Shown: positions 34,160-43,378, counted from the stretch's first letter. The stretch is DNA of 52,382 nt from Winogradskyella sp. (GCF_025210595.1 NZ_JAOARH010000100.1:1-52382); one strand, 5' to 3'. Notes: generated by a model not told the origin, from the sequence alone. Translations and numbers: made by a program.

Positions 34160-36115
34160 ATGAATAAATTGTTGTTCGGCCTATTATTTCTAGTGTCAAG
34201 TTTTTCATGGTCTCAAGTTTTAGTGATTAATGAATTTGATCCAGATTCACCAAGTACAGATACAGCAGAGTTTATTGAATTAAAATCTCAGACTCCAAAT
34301 TTTTCTACAAATGGGTATATACTAGTGTTTTTTAATGGCTCAACAAATGGAGCGGATTCTAGTTATATGGTTATAGATTTAAATGGCCGCCAAACAGACA
34401 ATAACGGATTATTAGTGATTGGTAGTGAGGGAGTGTCACCATTTCCTCAATTTCTAATATCTCAAAATGTAATACAAAATGGAGCAGATGCTGTTGGAAT
34501 TTATCAAACATCTGTAAATGATTTTCCTGAAGGTACTTTAGCTACACAAATTAATCTTATCGATGCTATGGTTTATGGAACAAACGATACAGATGATACG
34601 GCACTGTTAGGATTGCTTGGTGAAACAATTCAATATAATGATAATGGTACTAATGCAAATCCTAGGTCAATTCAACGTTTTGTTGATGCCATGGATAATG
34701 AATCTTACAGTACAGCTACACCAACACCAAGAAGCGAGAATGATGGTTCTGGTAATGCTATAAATCCTATTTCAATTTCTGTTACGCAAAGTCAATATGA
34801 TGAAGGATCTACATTTGATATTACATTTACTACAGAAACTAACGTAACTTCAGATTTAAATTTCACAATAGGTTTAAACAATTATGGGTTTAATACTTCT
34901 GACTATTCTGGAAATACTAACCTAACTATTTTAAGTGGAACTAATTCAGCAACAACGACTATTAGTTTAGTAGATGATACAGCTGATGAAGGTGATGAAG
35001 TAATAGAAATTAAGTTTTTAGATTTGGTTGAGCCTATTGTAGCGGCTAATAATTATGTGCAAGTTAGAGTAGTGGATAATGATTTTACAGTAGCAGCTTG
35101 GGGAACACCAATAAATCCTACTACAGGAGTTGTGCAGAGTACACAACCCGATGGATATTACGATAGTTTAAATGGTTTGGCAGATACTGCATTAAGGCAA
35201 GCGTTGCAAGATATTATTGCAGATCCAAATGTAGTAAGAGCACAAACTTATGCAGATGTTATAGATATTTTAAAAGAAGCAGATCAAAATCCTGAAAACA
35301 GTAATCAAGTATGGTTGGTGTATACCGAACAAGGACGTTCAAAGCTCGATTTGCAATCTGGTAGTAGTAATGCAGGTAAATGGAATAGAGAGCATACATA
35401 TCCTAGATCTAGAGGTGGATTTAATGATATTGAAGAAGATGAAATTGCTGATGGTATTGATGTATTCTGGACTACTAAAGCAGATTCTTTACGTCATGGA
35501 AATTCAGATGCACATGCTTTACGAGCTGCTGATGCTTCAGAAAATAGCTCGAGAGGAAATCAACATTACGGTCAATATGTTGGTCCAAGTGGCACCTTAG
35601 GAAGTTTTAGAGGTGATGTGGCAAGAAGTGTGCTTTATATGGAGATAAGATATAATGGACTTGAAGTAGTAAATGGCTTTCCAAGTACTACAGGTCAATT
35701 AGGGGATTTGGCTACATTATTAGATTGGCATAGAAATGATCCGCCAGATGACTTTGAAATGAATAGAAATAACGTGGTTTATAACTGGCAGTTTAATAGA
35801 AATCCATTTATAGATCAGCCAGATTTGGTAGAATATATTTGGGGAAATAATGTAGGTGATGTTTGGGATGAAACCTTAGGTATAGAGCATTTAGACTTAG
35901 ATAAGATTTCTGTATATCCTAATCCTACCAACGGAAGATTAAATATAACTGGAAGTGAAATCAATGATGTTGAAATTTATTCCATAGAAGGTAAGTTGCT
36001 TAGACAATATAAAAATGTTGAGCGTTATATTGATATTGATTTAGTCTCTGGGCTTTATTTAGTAAGATTGAAAAACAGTAATGGTGCTGTTGTTAGAAAA
36101 ATAATTATAGAATAA
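34160..36115 (+). CDS. T9SS-secreted endonuclease I with lamin-tail and Calx-beta domains
   Basis: The 651-residue protein has a signal peptide (1-18), a lamin-tail domain (about 20-165; VLVINEFDPDSP...AEFIEL) and a Calx-beta-like domain (about 200-300). The endonuclease I domain (about 330-560) has WNREHTYPRSRGGF (His412), HGNSDAHALRA and the hallmark NRNPFIDQPDLVEYIWG. The C-terminus (about 577-651) is a type A T9SS sorting domain (VYPNPTNGRLNI...GLYLVRL...KIIIE). It should degrade extracellular DNA for nutrients or biofilm turnover. It is a single gene ending at a shared bidirectional terminator. Confidence 0.92.
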   Translation: MNKLLFGLLFLVSSFSWSQVLVINEFDPDSPSTDTAEFIELKSQTPNFSTNGYILVFFNGSTNGADSSYMVIDLNGRQTDNNGLLVIGSEGVSPFPQFLISQNVIQNGADAVGIYQTSVNDFPEGTLATQINLIDAMVYGTNDTDDTALLGLLGETIQYNDNGTNANPRSIQRFVDAMDNESYSTATPTPRSENDGSGNAINPISISVTQSQYDEGSTFDITFTTETNVTSDLNFTIGLNNYGFNTSDYSGNTNLTILSGTNSATTTISLVDDTADEGDEVIEIKFLDLVEPIVAANNYVQVRVVDNDFTVAAWGTPINPTTGVVQSTQPDGYYDSLNGLADTALRQALQDIIADPNVVRAQTYADVIDILKEADQNPENSNQVWLVYTEQGRSKLDLQSGSSNAGKWNREHTYPRSRGGFNDIEEDEIADGIDVFWTTKADSLRHGNSDAHALRAADASENSSRGNQHYGQYVGPSGTLGSFRGDVARSVLYMEIRYNGLEVVNGFPSTTGQLGDLATLLDWHRNDPPDDFEMNRNNVVYNWQFNRNPFIDQPDLVEYIWGNNVGDVWDETLGIEHLDLDKISVYPNPTNGRLNITGSEINDVEIYSIEGKLLRQYKNVERYIDIDLVSGLYLVRLKNSNGAVVRKIIIE

Positions 36116-36157
36116 AAGATAATCTTGTGACGTCCTAAAATAGCGTTACATCTCTAA

Positions 36158-36196
36158 TAAAAAAGCCAAACTCCTTAGTTGAGTTTGGCTTTTTTG
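36158..36196 (+). terminator. Bidirectional terminator between the nuclease and M56 genes
   Basis: A perfect 13-bp stem (36161-36173 with 36181-36193) is flanked by A and T runs. It lies between converging genes. Confidence 0.9.
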
Positions 36197-36223
36197 TTTT
36201 AATTGATTGATGAAATTTTTTGT

Positions 36224-38473
36224 TTAGTTCTTTTTTGTTGTTATTATAATAACTCCGTTTTTTCCTTTATCACCATATTTTTCAATAGCACTTTTGTCTT
36301 TAAGTACATTTACAGATTCAATATTTTTTACGTTTAGATCTTTAAATTTTTCTTTTGAAATTTCTTTGCCGTCTACTATAAATAAAGGATCTTTTTCGCT
36401 ATCAGTTGAGATATAGATGTTATTATTGTTATTGTCGTTTTGTATGGCAATTATATCCTCATTGTTACCTTCTTTGTTAACCCAAACTTTTTTATTGTTT
36501 TTTTCTTCAATAATAACCTCTACATCTTTGTCTATGGTTTTTAGATTTTTACCATTAACAATAATCACTTCGTCTTCATTGTTGCCATCACTTTCAACAA
36601 TAACTTCTATAACTTCATCTCCTTCAGAGATTACTTCAATATTCTTAGTTTTTTTAATAGTTTTTAATTTGCCTTTAGCTCCTTTTTCTTTGATGATTAT
36701 ATGGGATTCGTGCTCATGTTCACCATCATGCTCGTGTTCTTCATCATATTCATGCTCTTCTGATATTACAAATACATTATTGCCTTTTCCAGATTTGTGT
36801 ATTTTGTGTTTTCCTCCGTTATGAGTTTCAAAAATGTAAGCGTTATTGTCATTTGTGGTGTGGCTGTTTCTAATAAGAATAGTATTATTTTCTTTATCAA
36901 ATACTATCTTAATGGGATCTATGGTTTCGTCATCTGAATTAACTTGATAGCTAGTGCTAGATTTTTTTGATTTTGCTTCGATTTTTATAGCTCTAATTTC
37001 ACCTTTTTTATTGCGCTTTATGCCTTTGAATTTCACTGTAACACCTTCTTTTTTTAAAGTTTCTTTTATTTTATCTAATTCAGCGTCAGAGGTGTTTTTA
37101 TTAATAATTGTCATTGAAATATCTCCAATGATTTTAGGTTTGTTAGGGTTGTTTGTAGATGTGTGTTTTACTTTAACATGTTCTTTGTTAGGTTTCTCTA
37201 CAATATAAACATTATTCATGTTTTTTAGTCCTAGCTGTTGCATTTTTACTGTGGCTCTTTTTTCTAATTCTTTATAAAGCTTTTCTTCATGCTTTTTATT
37301 ATTATCAAAATGCATAGTTGCTGCTTGAGGTCTGCCAACGTAACCACCTTTATCCCCAAAGAATTCTTTATAAATAATAAATTCTTCTATACCAGATTTA
37401 GAATCACCTCCTCCGTAACTATGATTATTGAGTTTTACGAATATGTTTGTGATTTCATCAGCACTATTTCTCTTTATATCTTTAAAAACTAATGCTCCGC
37501 CTTTATTTTTTAAAGCTTCGGACATTTCTTTTAACTCAATATCTGTGGTGTTTTTAGTCACTATAAATTCAATGGTTTCTTTAGATGACAAGTTTTTTGT
37601 GCTGTTATCTACATAAATTGTTTCAGTATTCATGCTCATTAATAATCCTGCTAAAAGTGGTAGTATTAATAAGTATCTCCATTGTTTTTTAGAGTTAGAT
37701 CTCGATTTGTGTAACATAATTATTCGTTTTTTGATTTGTGAATTATATAAATTGTTTGATAAAGCCATATTGTGATTGGCTGCGCTAGTTTTTAATAATA
37801 AGCGTTGGTATGTCTTTTCATTTTTAGAAATAGATTGTGTTTTGCTATCTGCTATGTATTCTAAATTTTGACTCACTTCCTTTTTGTAAAGCCACATTAA
37901 AGGATTAAACCAAAAAATAACACAAGACAATTGTGTGAATAAAATATCTAAAGAATGTAATTGATTAACATGTACTTTCTCGTGCATTAAAATCAGTTGT
38001 AATTCATCATTGTTGTATTCCTCTGGGTTAAAAACAATCCACTTAAAAAATGAAAATGGCGAAATTTTATTCTTAACAATAACATAAGTGTAAATACCAT
38101 GTTTGTTTTTAGGGTTCTTCAGTAACAACCAAATCAATGATCCAAACTGAAAAAGAAATTGAATAAATAACAAACTAAAGCCTATGCCATATATAATTGG
38201 TAAAAGGGATATCCATTCAAAATTTTGTTGGGTTTGGACAGTAGTCATGTTATTTATAGAACCTTCATTTACAGTAAAGGCAAGTTGAGATGTGCTAATT
38301 GGTTCTATAGGTACGTATATTGGTATAACAATAAATGGAAACACCAAAGCAATAACTAATCCTGTAATTAAAAACCAACGATTGTGATTAAAAAAGGTTT
38401 CGCGTTTTAATAGCAGAAGAAAACATAAATAGAATATGCAAATTACTGCTGATGCTTTTAAAAGATATTCCAT
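36224..38473 (-). CDS. BlaR1-type M56 membrane metallopeptidase with duplicated domain, His-rich stretch and TonB-plug-like tail
   Basis: The 749-residue protein has N-terminal membrane helices (about 5-25, 35-55 and 90-115), then the zinc-protease motif LMHEKVHVNQLHSLDIL (His164, Glu165, His168) and a further helix near 275. The outer region has two copies of a 50-residue module (NTTDIELKEM...FKDIKRNSADEI and NTSDAELDKI...FKGIKRNKKGEI). Next comes a His/Glu-rich stretch with seven histidines (about 571-590). The tail (IESVNVLKDKSAIEKYGDKGKNGVIIITTK) resembles the plug of TonB-dependent receptors. It should sense an external signal and cleave the BlaI repressor encoded three bases upstream. 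Confidence 0.9.
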   Translation of the reverse strand: MEYLLKASAVICIFYLCFLLLLKRETFFNHNRWFLITGLVIALVFPFIVIPIYVPIEPISTSQLAFTVNEGSINNMTTVQTQQNFEWISLLPIIYGIGFSLLFIQFLFQFGSLIWLLLKNPKNKHGIYTYVIVKNKISPFSFFKWIVFNPEEYNNDELQLILMHEKVHVNQLHSLDILFTQLSCVIFWFNPLMWLYKKEVSQNLEYIADSKTQSISKNEKTYQRLLLKTSAANHNMALSNNLYNSQIKKRIIMLHKSRSNSKKQWRYLLILPLLAGLLMSMNTETIYVDNSTKNLSSKETIEFIVTKNTTDIELKEMSEALKNKGGALVFKDIKRNSADEITNIFVKLNNHSYGGGDSKSGIEEFIIYKEFFGDKGGYVGRPQAATMHFDNNKKHEEKLYKELEKRATVKMQQLGLKNMNNVYIVEKPNKEHVKVKHTSTNNPNKPKIIGDISMTIINKNTSDAELDKIKETLKKEGVTVKFKGIKRNKKGEIRAIKIEAKSKKSSTSYQVNSDDETIDPIKIVFDKENNTILIRNSHTTNDNNAYIFETHNGGKHKIHKSGKGNNVFVISEEHEYDEEHEHDGEHEHESHIIIKEKGAKGKLKTIKKTKNIEVISEGDEVIEVIVESDGNNEDEVIIVNGKNLKTIDKDVEVIIEEKNNKKVWVNKEGNNEDIIAIQNDNNNNNIYISTDSEKDPLFIVDGKEISKEKFKDLNVKNIESVNVLKDKSAIEKYGDKGKNGVIIITTKKN

Positions 38474-38475
38474 GA

Positions 38476-38835
38476 TTACTTTTTGTTTTCAATTAATTCA
38501 ATAATTTCCTTTAGTTCATCAACACTTATCTTTTCTTCTTTCGCAAAAAAGGAGACTACATTTTTATACGAGCTGTTAAAGTAGTTTTCTATAGCAGTGG
38601 TCATAAAACGTTTTTTGTAATCTTCTTTAGAAACAATAGGGAAGTACTGATGTGTTTTGCCATACGCATTATAACTTACGTAGCCTTTCTCTTCGAGATT
38701 TCTAATTATAGTAGATAAAGTATTATAATGTGGTTTGTCTGTTTTTATTTCAGCTAATACATCTTTTACAAAAGCCTTTTCTAACTTCCATAAAATATGC
38801 ATTATTTCTTCTTCTTTATTAGTGAGTTTTTGCAT
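38476..38835 (-). CDS. BlaI/MecI-family transcriptional repressor
   Basis: The 119-residue winged-helix protein (LTNKEEEIMHILWKLEKAFVKDVLAEI, then HYNTLSTIIRNLEEKGYVSY) is a complete BlaI/CopY-type repressor with a C-terminal dimerisation helix pair. Such repressors are inactivated when the cognate M56 protease cleaves them. The stop is two bases from the M56 start, so the two are coupled. A striking double dyad 36 bases upstream of the start is the likely autoregulatory operator. No beta-lactamase gene is nearby. Confidence 0.93.
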   Translation of the reverse strand: MQKLTNKEEEIMHILWKLEKAFVKDVLAEIKTDKPHYNTLSTIIRNLEEKGYVSYNAYGKTHQYFPIVSKEDYKKRFMTTAIENYFNSSYKNVVSFFAKEEKISVDELKEIIELIENKK

Positions 38836-38870
38836 TGATATATACTAAGATTTATTTTTTGAACTCAAAT

Positions 38871-38910
38871 ATAACTATTTTTATAGTTATATAACTGTAA
38901 AAATAGTTAT
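38871..38910. promoter_or_regulatory. Double dyad operator upstream of the BlaI gene
   Basis: The 40 bases form a near-perfect palindrome made of two 16-bp dyads, AACTAT-N4-ATAGTT (38873-38888) and AACTGT-N4-ATAGTT (38893-38908), separated by ATAT. Their centres are 20 bases apart, two helical turns, which suits two BlaI dimers on one face of the DNA. It may also control the antiporter gene on the other side. Confidence 0.75.
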
Positions 38911-38933
38911 TTAACGAAAATTTTAGTTTTTAG

Positions 38934-38961
38934 TTGCTTTGAAAATGAAATGTTATCTTCG
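38934..38961 (+). promoter_or_regulatory. Predicted promoter of the antiporter gene
   Basis: TTG at 38934-38936, a 17-base spacer and TATCTTCG at 38954-38961 (one mismatch to TAnnTTTG). The start codon is 40 bases further on. Confidence 0.4.
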
Positions 38962-39000
38962 CGCTTTATTCAAAAAAGAGATTAAATATTTGAATCTTAG

Positions 39001-39951
39001 ATGAGTGTATTTCTTGTTATTGCTGGTTTAGCATTGTTGGTTGTAGGTGGTGATTTTTTAGTAAGAGCATCTGTAGGATTGTCTTTTAAACTTAAAATAT
39101 CTAAGCTGGTTATTGGTATGACGGTAGTGTCATTTGCAACTTCTGCACCAGAGCTTTTGGTTAGTTTGCAAGCTGCTTTTGATGGCATAACAGATATAGC
39201 ACTTGGTAATGTTATAGGTTCTAATATTGCAAATATTGGTCTGGTTTTAGGAATTACGGCATTCATTTCTCCACTAGCTGTTGATAGAGATTTTTACCGA
39301 CTTAATTGGCCAATGATGATGCTGGCTTCTTTTGCGTTATTTTATTTTTTAAAGAATGATGAGGTGCTTTCGGCTTTAGAAGGTTTAATTCTTTTTGCTG
39401 CTTTGCTCTTGTTTTTATTTATCTTAATAAGAAGTTCTAGAAAATCTATAAAAGCAAATTTAGAGGAAGTAGATGATGCTTTGGCCGAAGTTTCTAATTT
39501 TAAAATAGTTGCATGGCTTTTAATTGGTGCTGCAGGTTTGTATTTTGGTTCTGAATGGTTAGTGAATGGAGCAAAGCAATTGGCCAAAGCTGTTGGTGTA
39601 AGTGATTATGCAATTTCGGTTACAGTTATTGCAATAGGTACTAGTGTGCCAGAATTAGCGGCTTCTGTTATTGCGGCTTTAAAGCGAGAAAAGGCAATTT
39701 CGTTGGGTAACCTTATAGGTTCAAATATATTTAATATCTCATCGGTTTTAGGATTAACGGCAATTGTAAAACCAATAAGTGTTAATCCAGAAACTCCAGA
39801 GATTTTATCTACTAATATCTTTTGGATGATTGCTTTTGCTGCTGTATTGGTGCCTTTAATGCTTTTGCCAAAGAGATTTCAAATAGGAAGACTTAAAGGT
39901 ATGTTGCTATTTGGTGCATATATTGTATTTATATTTTTAGCACTTAAATAA
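39001..39951 (+). CDS. Calcium/sodium antiporter, YrbG/CaCA family
   Basis: The 316-residue inner-membrane exchanger has about ten helices and the two inverted alpha-repeats typical of the family: ATSAPELLVS...GNVIGSNIANIGLVLG (about 42-84) and GTSVPELAAS...GNLIGSNIFNISSVLG (about 213-255). Members swap Na+ or K+ for Ca2+. It is a single gene, divergent from the BlaI gene, with an operator-like palindrome between the two. Confidence 0.93.
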   Translation: MSVFLVIAGLALLVVGGDFLVRASVGLSFKLKISKLVIGMTVVSFATSAPELLVSLQAAFDGITDIALGNVIGSNIANIGLVLGITAFISPLAVDRDFYRLNWPMMMLASFALFYFLKNDEVLSALEGLILFAALLLFLFILIRSSRKSIKANLEEVDDALAEVSNFKIVAWLLIGAAGLYFGSEWLVNGAKQLAKAVGVSDYAISVTVIAIGTSVPELAASVIAALKREKAISLGNLIGSNIFNISSVLGLTAIVKPISVNPETPEILSTNIFWMIAFAAVLVPLMLLPKRFQIGRLKGMLLFGAYIVFIFLALK

Positions 39952-39978
39952 AAAAAGCTCTGAAATAATCAGAGCTTT
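39949..39978 (-). terminator. Terminator of the GSII gene, possibly bidirectional
   Basis: AAAGCTCTGA/TCAGAGCTTT (39954-39963 with 39969-39978) is followed on the minus strand by a T run. It also lies directly after the antiporter stop. Confidence 0.85.
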
Positions 39979-40010
39979 AGTGTATTTTAAAAATTTAAGC
40001 TTTGGTGTTG

Positions 40011-41018
40011 TTATTCAGCACCTTTTACGGTTTTAATAATTCTACCAGCAACTTTATAAGGATCAGCATTAGAAGCCGGACGACGATCTTCTAACCATCC
40101 TTTCCAACCTTTTTCAACAGTAATAATTGGAATACGAATTGAAGCTCCTCTATCTGAAACACCGTATGAAAAATCAGAAACGTGAGCTGTTTCGTGTAGT
40201 CCAGTTAAACGTTCGTCATTAAATTCACCATAAACATCTATATGTTCTTCGGTTACAGGTCTAAATGCTTCACAGATTTTCTCGTAAGTTTCTTTGCTTC
40301 CGCAAGTTCTTAATGTGGTGTTAGAGAAATTGGCGTGCATACCAGAGCCATTCCAATCCCCTTTTACTGGTTTTGGATGATACTCAATATAGTAGCCATA
40401 TTTTTCTGTTAAACGGTCTAATAAATAACGTGCAACCCAAATTTCATCTCCAGCTTTTTTAGCGCCTTTTGCAAATAATTGAAATTCCCATTGTCCAGGT
40501 GCTACTTCTTGGTTAATGCCTTCAAAATTTAAGCCTGCATCAATACATAAGTCTGCATGTTCTTCAACAAAATCTCTTCCCCAAGTGTAGCGTCCGCCTA
40601 CAGAACAATAATATTTACCTTGCGGTCCAGGGAATCCTCCTCTAGGAAATCCAAGTGGTAAATCTGTTTTTGTATCCATTAAAAAGTATTCTTGCTCAAA
40701 GCCAAACCAAAAATCATTGTCATTATCATCAATAGTGGCTCTTGCGTTAGACTCATGAGGTGTGCCATCTGCATTTAAAACTTCGTTCATCACCAAAAAT
40801 CCATTCTTTCTTGTTGGGTCTGGGTAGATAGCAACTGGTTTTAATAAACAATCTGAAGCACCTCCTTCGGCTTGCTCAGTAGAGCTACCATCAAAAGACC
40901 AAATAGGACAGTCTTCAAGTTTTCCGCTGAAATTTTCTTCAACTTTTGTCTTACTTCTCATGTTTTGAGTTGGTTGATGTCCATCTAACCATATGTACTC
41001 TAATTTAGATTTACTCAT
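40011..41018 (-). CDS. Glutamine synthetase, eukaryotic-like type II
   Basis: The enzyme joins ammonia to glutamate using ATP. The 335-residue protein has the short GSII form: beta-grasp domain with LEYIWLDGHQPTQNMRSKT and WSFDGSSTEQAEGG, then the catalytic domain with FGFEQEYFL, NGSGMHANFS and the ASIRIPI region. I start at ATG 41018 (MSKSKLEYIWLDG); the frame to 41048 has no family support. GSII is widespread in Flavobacteriia. It is divergent from the type III enzyme, so the cell encodes two unrelated-class synthetases from one control region. Confidence 0.94.
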   Translation of the reverse strand: MSKSKLEYIWLDGHQPTQNMRSKTKVEENFSGKLEDCPIWSFDGSSTEQAEGGASDCLLKPVAIYPDPTRKNGFLVMNEVLNADGTPHESNARATIDDNDNDFWFGFEQEYFLMDTKTDLPLGFPRGGFPGPQGKYYCSVGGRYTWGRDFVEEHADLCIDAGLNFEGINQEVAPGQWEFQLFAKGAKKAGDEIWVARYLLDRLTEKYGYYIEYHPKPVKGDWNGSGMHANFSNTTLRTCGSKETYEKICEAFRPVTEEHIDVYGEFNDERLTGLHETAHVSDFSYGVSDRGASIRIPIITVEKGWKGWLEDRRPASNADPYKVAGRIIKTVKGAE

Positions 41019-41122
41019 CGTTATATTATTTACAATTCGACCATGCAAAGATTGTTATTTTTTTTAATTAGTCAAAAAATATGGGGTATTTTAGGTGAAA
41101 TGTTGTTAATATATGTTGATAA

Positions 41123-41165
41123 CCCTAATTTTTTAGGGGTGAAAATTAATATTTTAATAAATTTG
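41123..41165 (+). promoter_or_regulatory. Candidate activator-type promoter of GSIII
   Basis: The -7 element TAAATTTG (41158-41165) has no -33 TTG. Instead an exact dyad, CCCTAA-N4-TTAGGG (41123-41138), is centred about 40 bases before the likely start of transcription. This is the geometry of an activator site and may be the nitrogen-control element. The GSIII start codon is 26 bases downstream of the -7 element. Confidence 0.5.
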
Positions 41166-41191
41166 TGTTTTGTAACCTAAAAAAGGATAGT

Positions 41192-43378
41192 ATGTCAACA
41201 TTAAGATTCCATGCCGTAAAAGAATCGTTAAAAAGAAAACCGATAAAAATTGAAGAGGTTAAAAGGCGCTCTGAAGTTTTTGGCTTAAATGTCTTTAATG
41301 AGACAGCAATGCGACAATACTTAACTAAAGATGCTTTAGCAAGTATTATGGAAGCTGTTGATAAAGGTTCAAAAATTGATAGAATCTTAGCAGATCATAT
41401 TTCTACTGCAATGAAAGAATGGGCAATATCTAAAGGAGCAACACATTATACACATTGGTTTCAACCTTTAACTGGTGCTACAGCAGAAAAACATGATGCT
41501 TTTTTTGAAACTATTGGAGATGGTATGGCCATTGAAAAATTTGAAGGAAGTCAGCTTGTTCAACAAGAGCCAGACGCTTCTAGTTTTCCGCATGGTGGTA
41601 TTAGAAATACATTTGAAGCCAGAGGTTACACAGCTTGGGATCCTACTTCTCCAGCATTTATATATGGTACTACACTGTGTATACCTACTGTATTTGTATC
41701 TTATACAGGTGAGGCTTTAGATTATAAAACACCATTACTAAGAGCATTGCATTCGGTTGATAAAGCGGCTGTGGCAGTTTGTAAATATTTTGATAAAAAT
41801 GTTAAGAAGGTAAGTGCCTCCTTGGGTTGGGAGCAAGAGTATTTCTTAATAGATAATGCGTTGGCTACTTCTAGGCCAGATATTGTACTTACAGGAAGAA
41901 CGCTTCTTGGTCATTCGCCAGCTAAAGGACAGCAATTAGACGACCATTATTTTGGTACAATTCCATCTAGAGCCATGTCTTACATGAGAGATTTAGAGAA
42001 CGAATGCATGTTGTTGGGTATTCCTGTTAAGACAAGGCATAATGAAGTGGCACCTAATCAGTTTGAGTTAGCTCCTATATATGAAGAAGCAAATTTAGCT
42101 GTAGATCATAACGCTCTCTTAATGGATGTTATGCAAAAAGTTGCTACACGTCACGATTTTAAAGTGTTAATGCACGAAAAACCTTTTACAGGTGTTAATG
42201 GTTCTGGTAAGCATAATAACTGGAGTTTAAGTACAGATACTGGTATTAATTTGCTGTCTCCAGGTAAAACACCAATGAGTAATCTGCAATTTCTTACCTT
42301 TTTTATTAATACTATAAAAGCTGTGCAGACTTATGAAGAATTGCTTAGAGCAGCAATAGCCTCAGCAAGTAACGACCATCGTTTAGGAGCTAATGAAGCG
42401 CCACCAGCAATTATTTCTGTTTTTATTGGCGCGCAGTTAACAAAAGTATTAGAGGAGTTAGAGTCGGTAACAAAAGGAAAGTTGTCACCACAAGAAAAAA
42501 CAGACCTTAAACTAAATGTGGTTGGTAAAATTCCAGAAATACTTTTAGACAATACAGATAGAAACAGAACATCTCCTTTCGCTTTTACAGGAAATAAATT
42601 TGAATTTAGAGCTGTTGGTTCTAAAGCAAATTGTGCAAATCCTATGACAGTTTTAAATACTATTGTTGCTAAACAGCTTATCGACTTTAAAGCTGAAGTT
42701 GATATTTTTATTGATGAAAAATCAATGAAAAAAGATGATGCTATTTTTAATGTATTACGAGAGTACATTAAAACTTCAAAAACCATTCTTTTTGAAGGTA
42801 ATGGTTATAGTGAAGAATGGGAAAAAGAAGCTAAAAAACGAGGGCTTAGTAACAACAAAACAACACCAGAAGCTTTAAAAATAAAAGTAGACAAGTCGTC
42901 TATAGAGCTTTTTGAAAGTATGGGTGTTATGAACAAGATTGAGTGCCAGGCACGTTATGAGATTGAAATGGAGGAGTATATTCTTTATATACAGATAGAG
43001 AGTAGAGTTTTGGGTGATATTGCACGTAATCATGTAGTGCCAACTGCTGTAAGATATCAAAATATGCTTATAGATAATGTAACGGGTTTAAAAACTATAT
43101 ATGGAGATAACTTTAAAGGCTTTGCTAAGGAGCAGTTAACATTGATTGAGCAGATTTCTCAGCATATTGAAGCCATTAATTCTTTAGTTACAAAAATGAT
43201 TGAAGAGCGTAAAAAATTAAACAAACAAATAGATTTAGAAAAGAAAGCAAAAGGTTACTGTAAAAAAGTGAAGCCATTTTTTGAAGATATAAGATATCAT
43301 TGCGATAAGTTGGAGTTAATGATAGATGATGAGCTTTGGCCACTTACTAAATATAGAGAGCTTTTGTTTACAAAATAG
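41192..43378 (+). CDS. glnN: Glutamine synthetase type III
   Basis: The 728-residue protein is a GSIII enzyme, a dodecamer typical of Bacteroidota and cyanobacteria. It shows AMKEWAISKGATHYTHWFQP (about 85-104), the catalytic LGWEQEYFLID, EVAPNQFELAPI, HEKPFTGVNGSGKHNNWS and NRTSPFAFTGNKFEFRAVGS blocks. The start is ATG 41192 (MSTLRFHAVKE), preceded by a purine-rich AAAAGGA. The upstream frame to 41165 overlaps the promoter. The length matches the family. Confidence 0.96.
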   Translation: MSTLRFHAVKESLKRKPIKIEEVKRRSEVFGLNVFNETAMRQYLTKDALASIMEAVDKGSKIDRILADHISTAMKEWAISKGATHYTHWFQPLTGATAEKHDAFFETIGDGMAIEKFEGSQLVQQEPDASSFPHGGIRNTFEARGYTAWDPTSPAFIYGTTLCIPTVFVSYTGEALDYKTPLLRALHSVDKAAVAVCKYFDKNVKKVSASLGWEQEYFLIDNALATSRPDIVLTGRTLLGHSPAKGQQLDDHYFGTIPSRAMSYMRDLENECMLLGIPVKTRHNEVAPNQFELAPIYEEANLAVDHNALLMDVMQKVATRHDFKVLMHEKPFTGVNGSGKHNNWSLSTDTGINLLSPGKTPMSNLQFLTFFINTIKAVQTYEELLRAAIASASNDHRLGANEAPPAIISVFIGAQLTKVLEELESVTKGKLSPQEKTDLKLNVVGKIPEILLDNTDRNRTSPFAFTGNKFEFRAVGSKANCANPMTVLNTIVAKQLIDFKAEVDIFIDEKSMKKDDAIFNVLREYIKTSKTILFEGNGYSEEWEKEAKKRGLSNNKTTPEALKIKVDKSSIELFESMGVMNKIECQARYEIEMEEYILYIQIESRVLGDIARNHVVPTAVRYQNMLIDNVTGLKTIYGDNFKGFAKEQLTLIEQISQHIEAINSLVTKMIEERKKLNKQIDLEKKAKGYCKKVKPFFEDIRYHCDKLELMIDDELWPLTKYRELLFTK

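Noticed and set aside
34160-36115. A restriction or toxin role for the secreted nuclease
   Set aside because: Signal peptide, endonuclease I domain and T9SS sorting domain show it is exported, and no immunity or methylase gene is adjacent.
36417-36824. 135-codon Leu/Ser-rich plus-strand frame opposite the M56 gene
   Set aside because: It mirrors the acidic and His-rich codons of the M56 gene and has no plausible protein features.
36224-38835. Beta-lactam resistance operon
   Set aside because: There is no beta-lactamase gene and the M56 protein lacks a penicillin-binding sensor domain.
38871-38910. Reading the 40-bp palindrome as a terminator
   Set aside because: It lies upstream of two divergent genes, has no T run, and is built of two spaced dyads, which fits an operator better.
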